Assembly: GCA_018806915.1 (NCBI GenBank)
Contig: JAGKQI010000050.1
Coordinates: 248,001-312,000 of the forward strand
Direction: 5' to 3'
Source: Phytophthora colocasiae
Taxonomy: Eukaryota; Oomycota; Peronosporomycetes; Peronosporales; Peronosporaceae
DNA: 64,000 bases
Under the pieces are notes generated by a model that ran no database searches, had not been told where the DNA came from, and worked only from the letters and a program-made list of their open reading frames with translations. Positions 61,981 to 64,000 of the stretch are shown here, in pieces (the stretch's first letter is position 1; the number at the start of each line of letters is the position of its first letter). The position numbers and the translations under genes are program-made.

Positions 61981-62729
61981 ATGGAGGATGTGGGGCTGGA
62001 CCGTAAGCTGGTGATCATTGGCCCGACGGATGTGGGCAAGACGTCCATCACGATGCGCTACTGTCACGGCAGCTTCTCCACGCCCACGTCGGCCACCATT
62101 GGGGCTTCGTTCCTGCAGAAACGCGTGATTGTCGGAGATGACATGGGCGCGAGGAGAAAGCTGACGCTACAGATCTGGGACACAGCAGGACAGGAGCGCT
62201 TCCGCTCGATGGCTCCTATGTACTATCGCAACGCTAAGGCAGCCATTTTGGTGTTTGATCTACAGAATGAAGCAAGCTTTGAGAAAATTAAAGAATGGCT
62301 ACATGGTGCGGCAAGTTTTTTGGCTGGTATTTTGTGAAAATGACTTGACAGCTTGTTTTATTTACGATGTTAAATCTAGATCTGCAGCATCACGTGGGTG
62401 ACGACATAGTTCTAGCAGTGGTGGGCAACAAGAGCGATGTGCCGTCTGATTTTGACTTCTCCAAGGCTCAGCAGTTCGCAGATGAGATCGGCGCACTCGT
62501 ATTCCGCACGAGCGCCAAGTCGGGCGAGGGAGTGCAATCACTATTTGAGAGCCTGGCAGTTCAATTGCTGAAGAAACACGACCAAGAACAGCGGACGCGG
62601 AACCGCGACGGGTCCAGAACAGGCAGCTCCGCGGGTGCAGGTGCACACAACTATGGAGGCCAGAGTCCCGTCATTTTGAGCCAAGCCAACGCGTCAGGAA
62701 ACAAGGCTTCCAAAGGTGGCTGCTGTTAG
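61981..62729 (+). CDS. Rab-family small GTPase (2 exons)
   Basis: A 224-residue Rab GTPase of membrane traffic. Exon 1 is 61981-62305 and exon 2 is 62380-62729; the 74-nt intron (GTGCGG...ATCTAG) joins EWLH to DLQHHVGDDIVLAVVGNKSD in frame. Nucleotide-binding motifs: GPTDVGKT (14-21), switch I Thr in SATIGASF, WDTAGQERF (66-74), NKSD and TSAKSG. The C-terminus ends GGCC, a double-Cys geranylgeranylation site, so it is membrane anchored. The sequence sits near the Rab5/21/22 group, but the P-loop Pro-Thr-Asp and the switch I differ, and I do not assign a subtype. ATG 61981 is the start; an initiator-like CCCATTTTT lies about 60 nt upstream. Confidence 0.9.
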
Positions 62730-63197
62730 TTCATCAACAGGTCAACTTATTGTACCGCATAGAACGGCAGGAGAGGAGGAGGTCTGACGGGAAACTTAGG
62801 AGAGAAGAAGCAGACTTTGCAGGGCAGAGTAAAGAGGCAGGGAGGAAGGGCGTTTGACGCTATGGATGCTAGCTAATCATTTTTTTATTCAAGGAAAGGC
62901 AAGTCGCGTTTCGGCTAATGTGTTGCTGCCAGCAACTTGCTGGTGCTCGTTGACAAGCACGTGAAATTGTTCAGGAACACCAAGATAACGAACACAAGAT
63001 CATTCATTTCCGTTGTAGGTTCTTCATTTAGTCGTCGACATTCGTGCTAGCTCGGCTGCCCCGCCGCTTTGCTGCAAACACGAGTGAAAACTCACTACTG
63101 TCGTATGAGGAGATGAGTGGATGTCATACGCAACACCCAGCTACGTCCCTCCAACAGCAACGCCACGCTCACTCGTGACTCCCGTTGGAAGACTGAC
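62730..63197. other. Convergent 3' flanks of the Rab and OSCP genes
   Basis: No gene recognised; purine-rich stretch at about 62766-62850. Confidence 0.5.
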
Positions 63198-63893
63198 TTA
63201 CTGCTGGCTCGAGTTGGCAAGCAATGTGTTGATCTTGTCGATCTTGGTAGCGAGCGACAAGTCAATGAAGTAGTTGCCGATCTGCACCTTGAGGCCACCC
63301 AGGATTTCCGGGTCCACGACCGTCTCCAGCAGCAGCTTCTCGTTCTTCTCCACGCGAGCACCAAGGGCCTTCTTGACCTGGTCCAGCTGGGCCTTGGTAA
63401 GCGGGTCAGCCGACGTAACCTTGGCCTGCACCTCACCACGGTAAGCGCCCATGAGCTTCTTGTAAGCGGAGATGACACCCGCGGCATCCGGCAGACGGCC
63501 GTTGTCAGCGAGAACCTCGAAGAGACCAGCCACAGGCTTGGAGAACTTGGCCTTCTCCATGACCTTGGCGATGTCCTCCTTCTTGGAGGCACGGGCGATC
63601 GTGGGGTCGTGCAGGAACGAAGCGAAGTTGGGCTCCTTGGCGATGGTCTCCTCGATGGACAGCAGCTCCTTCTCCACGGACTCCAGCTGGTTCTGCTTAG
63701 CAGCCACACTGTAAAGAGCGTTGGCGTAACGGGCGTGCAGGCCGAAGAGCTGCAGCTTGGGCTGCGTCATCTGACCGAAGCCGCCAATCTCCTCCACCTC
63801 CTTCGTAGAGGAGGCGGCCGCAGCCATACCGCGCGCCATAGTGGGGGCCACCGCGGCCTTGCGCACCGAATTCTTGATCGTCGAGGACAGCAT
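63198..63893 (-). CDS. ATP5PO: Mitochondrial ATP synthase OSCP (delta/O) subunit
   Basis: A 231-residue oligomycin-sensitivity-conferring protein, the peripheral-stalk subunit that ties F1 to the stator of mitochondrial ATP synthase. The N-terminus (MLSSTIKNSVRKAAVAPTMA) is Arg/Lys/Ser-rich with no acids, a mitochondrial targeting peptide. The OSCP/delta domain follows: LFGLHARYANALYSVAAKQN, FASFLHDPTIARASKKEDI, LFEVLADNGRLPDAAGVISA, and the C-terminal signature VDPEILGGLKVQIGNYFIDL. Single exon, ATG 63893. Strong codon bias compared with neighbours (many C/G third positions) fits a highly expressed gene. Confidence 0.95.
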   Translation of the reverse strand: MLSSTIKNSVRKAAVAPTMARGMAAAASSTKEVEEIGGFGQMTQPKLQLFGLHARYANALYSVAAKQNQLESVEKELLSIEETIAKEPNFASFLHDPTIARASKKEDIAKVMEKAKFSKPVAGLFEVLADNGRLPDAAGVISAYKKLMGAYRGEVQAKVTSADPLTKAQLDQVKKALGARVEKNEKLLLETVVDPEILGGLKVQIGNYFIDLSLATKIDKINTLLANSSQQ

Positions 63894-64000
63894 GCTGATA
63901 AGTTCACATTAAGAGCACCACGTTAGAATGAATTCCTTTCGATGAGACAGAATATCGGCTCTCTAGGTCTCGGTATCCCACCCACAAGCAGCTAGTGCTT

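Noticed and set aside
1..64000. CRISPR arrays, tRNA or rRNA genes
   Set aside because: I looked for repeat-spacer patterns and tRNA T-loop words and saw none; a tRNA scan would be needed to exclude diverged tRNAs.

Overview
The window reads as nuclear DNA of a plant-pathogenic oomycete, most likely Phytophthora or a close relative. Evidence: a secreted RXLR-EER effector (45884-46315), the oomycete core promoter (initiator plus flanking element, consensus YCAYTYYNCAWTTTNC) just upstream of many genes, very short introns (60-91 nt, GT-AG), a secreted GH7 cellulase, a kinesin-9 flagellar motor, and a piggyBac element beside a chromodomain Ty3/gypsy element. I do not name a species.

Left part (1-14.4 kb): a PH/EF-hand inorganic pyrophosphatase, a phosphatidylinositol phosphate kinase, a frameshifted C2/dysferlin-type pseudogene, three ethanolamine-permease-like APC transporters (two in inverted orientation sharing about 1.2 kb of almost identical DNA), a mitochondrial glutamate/aspartate-type carrier and a three-repeat Myb protein.

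14.7-28.3 kb: nine consecutive minus-strand paralogues form a tandem array of PX-like proteins. Each carries a conserved H-x-C-x3-C insert in the PX-like fold. Four end in a complete RING-H2 finger; the others have lost it or kept only part. This is the most coherent unfamiliar gene system in the window.

28.9-51.1 kb: an accessory, repeat-rich region. A head-to-head pair of almost identical ECM4-like glutathione transferases, one without the intron found in its paralogues, is flanked by LINE-like tails. Next comes a complete 5.4-kb piggyBac-type element (TTAA target duplication, matching termini) with a broken transposase and an intact DOT1-like methyltransferase as cargo. A Ty3/gypsy element follows, with two 341-bp LTRs that look identical, a GTTAA target duplication and a canonical -1 frameshift signal between gag and pro-pol. 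The RXLR effector, a Tc1/mariner-like MITE and a third ECM4-like transferase follow.

51.2-64 kb: the GH7 cellobiohydrolase, a second MITE, a small CENP-B/psq-type HTH protein, then compact housekeeping genes: kinesin-9, exosome subunit RRP45, TFIIA gamma (divergent from RRP45), a Rab GTPase and the mitochondrial ATP synthase OSCP subunit.

Start codons were chosen as the first supported ATG, helped by promoter-motif position and paralogue comparison. Splice sites are inferred from reading frame and consensus only. Several transposon ORFs and one host gene carry single-base frameshifts; some could be assembly errors.
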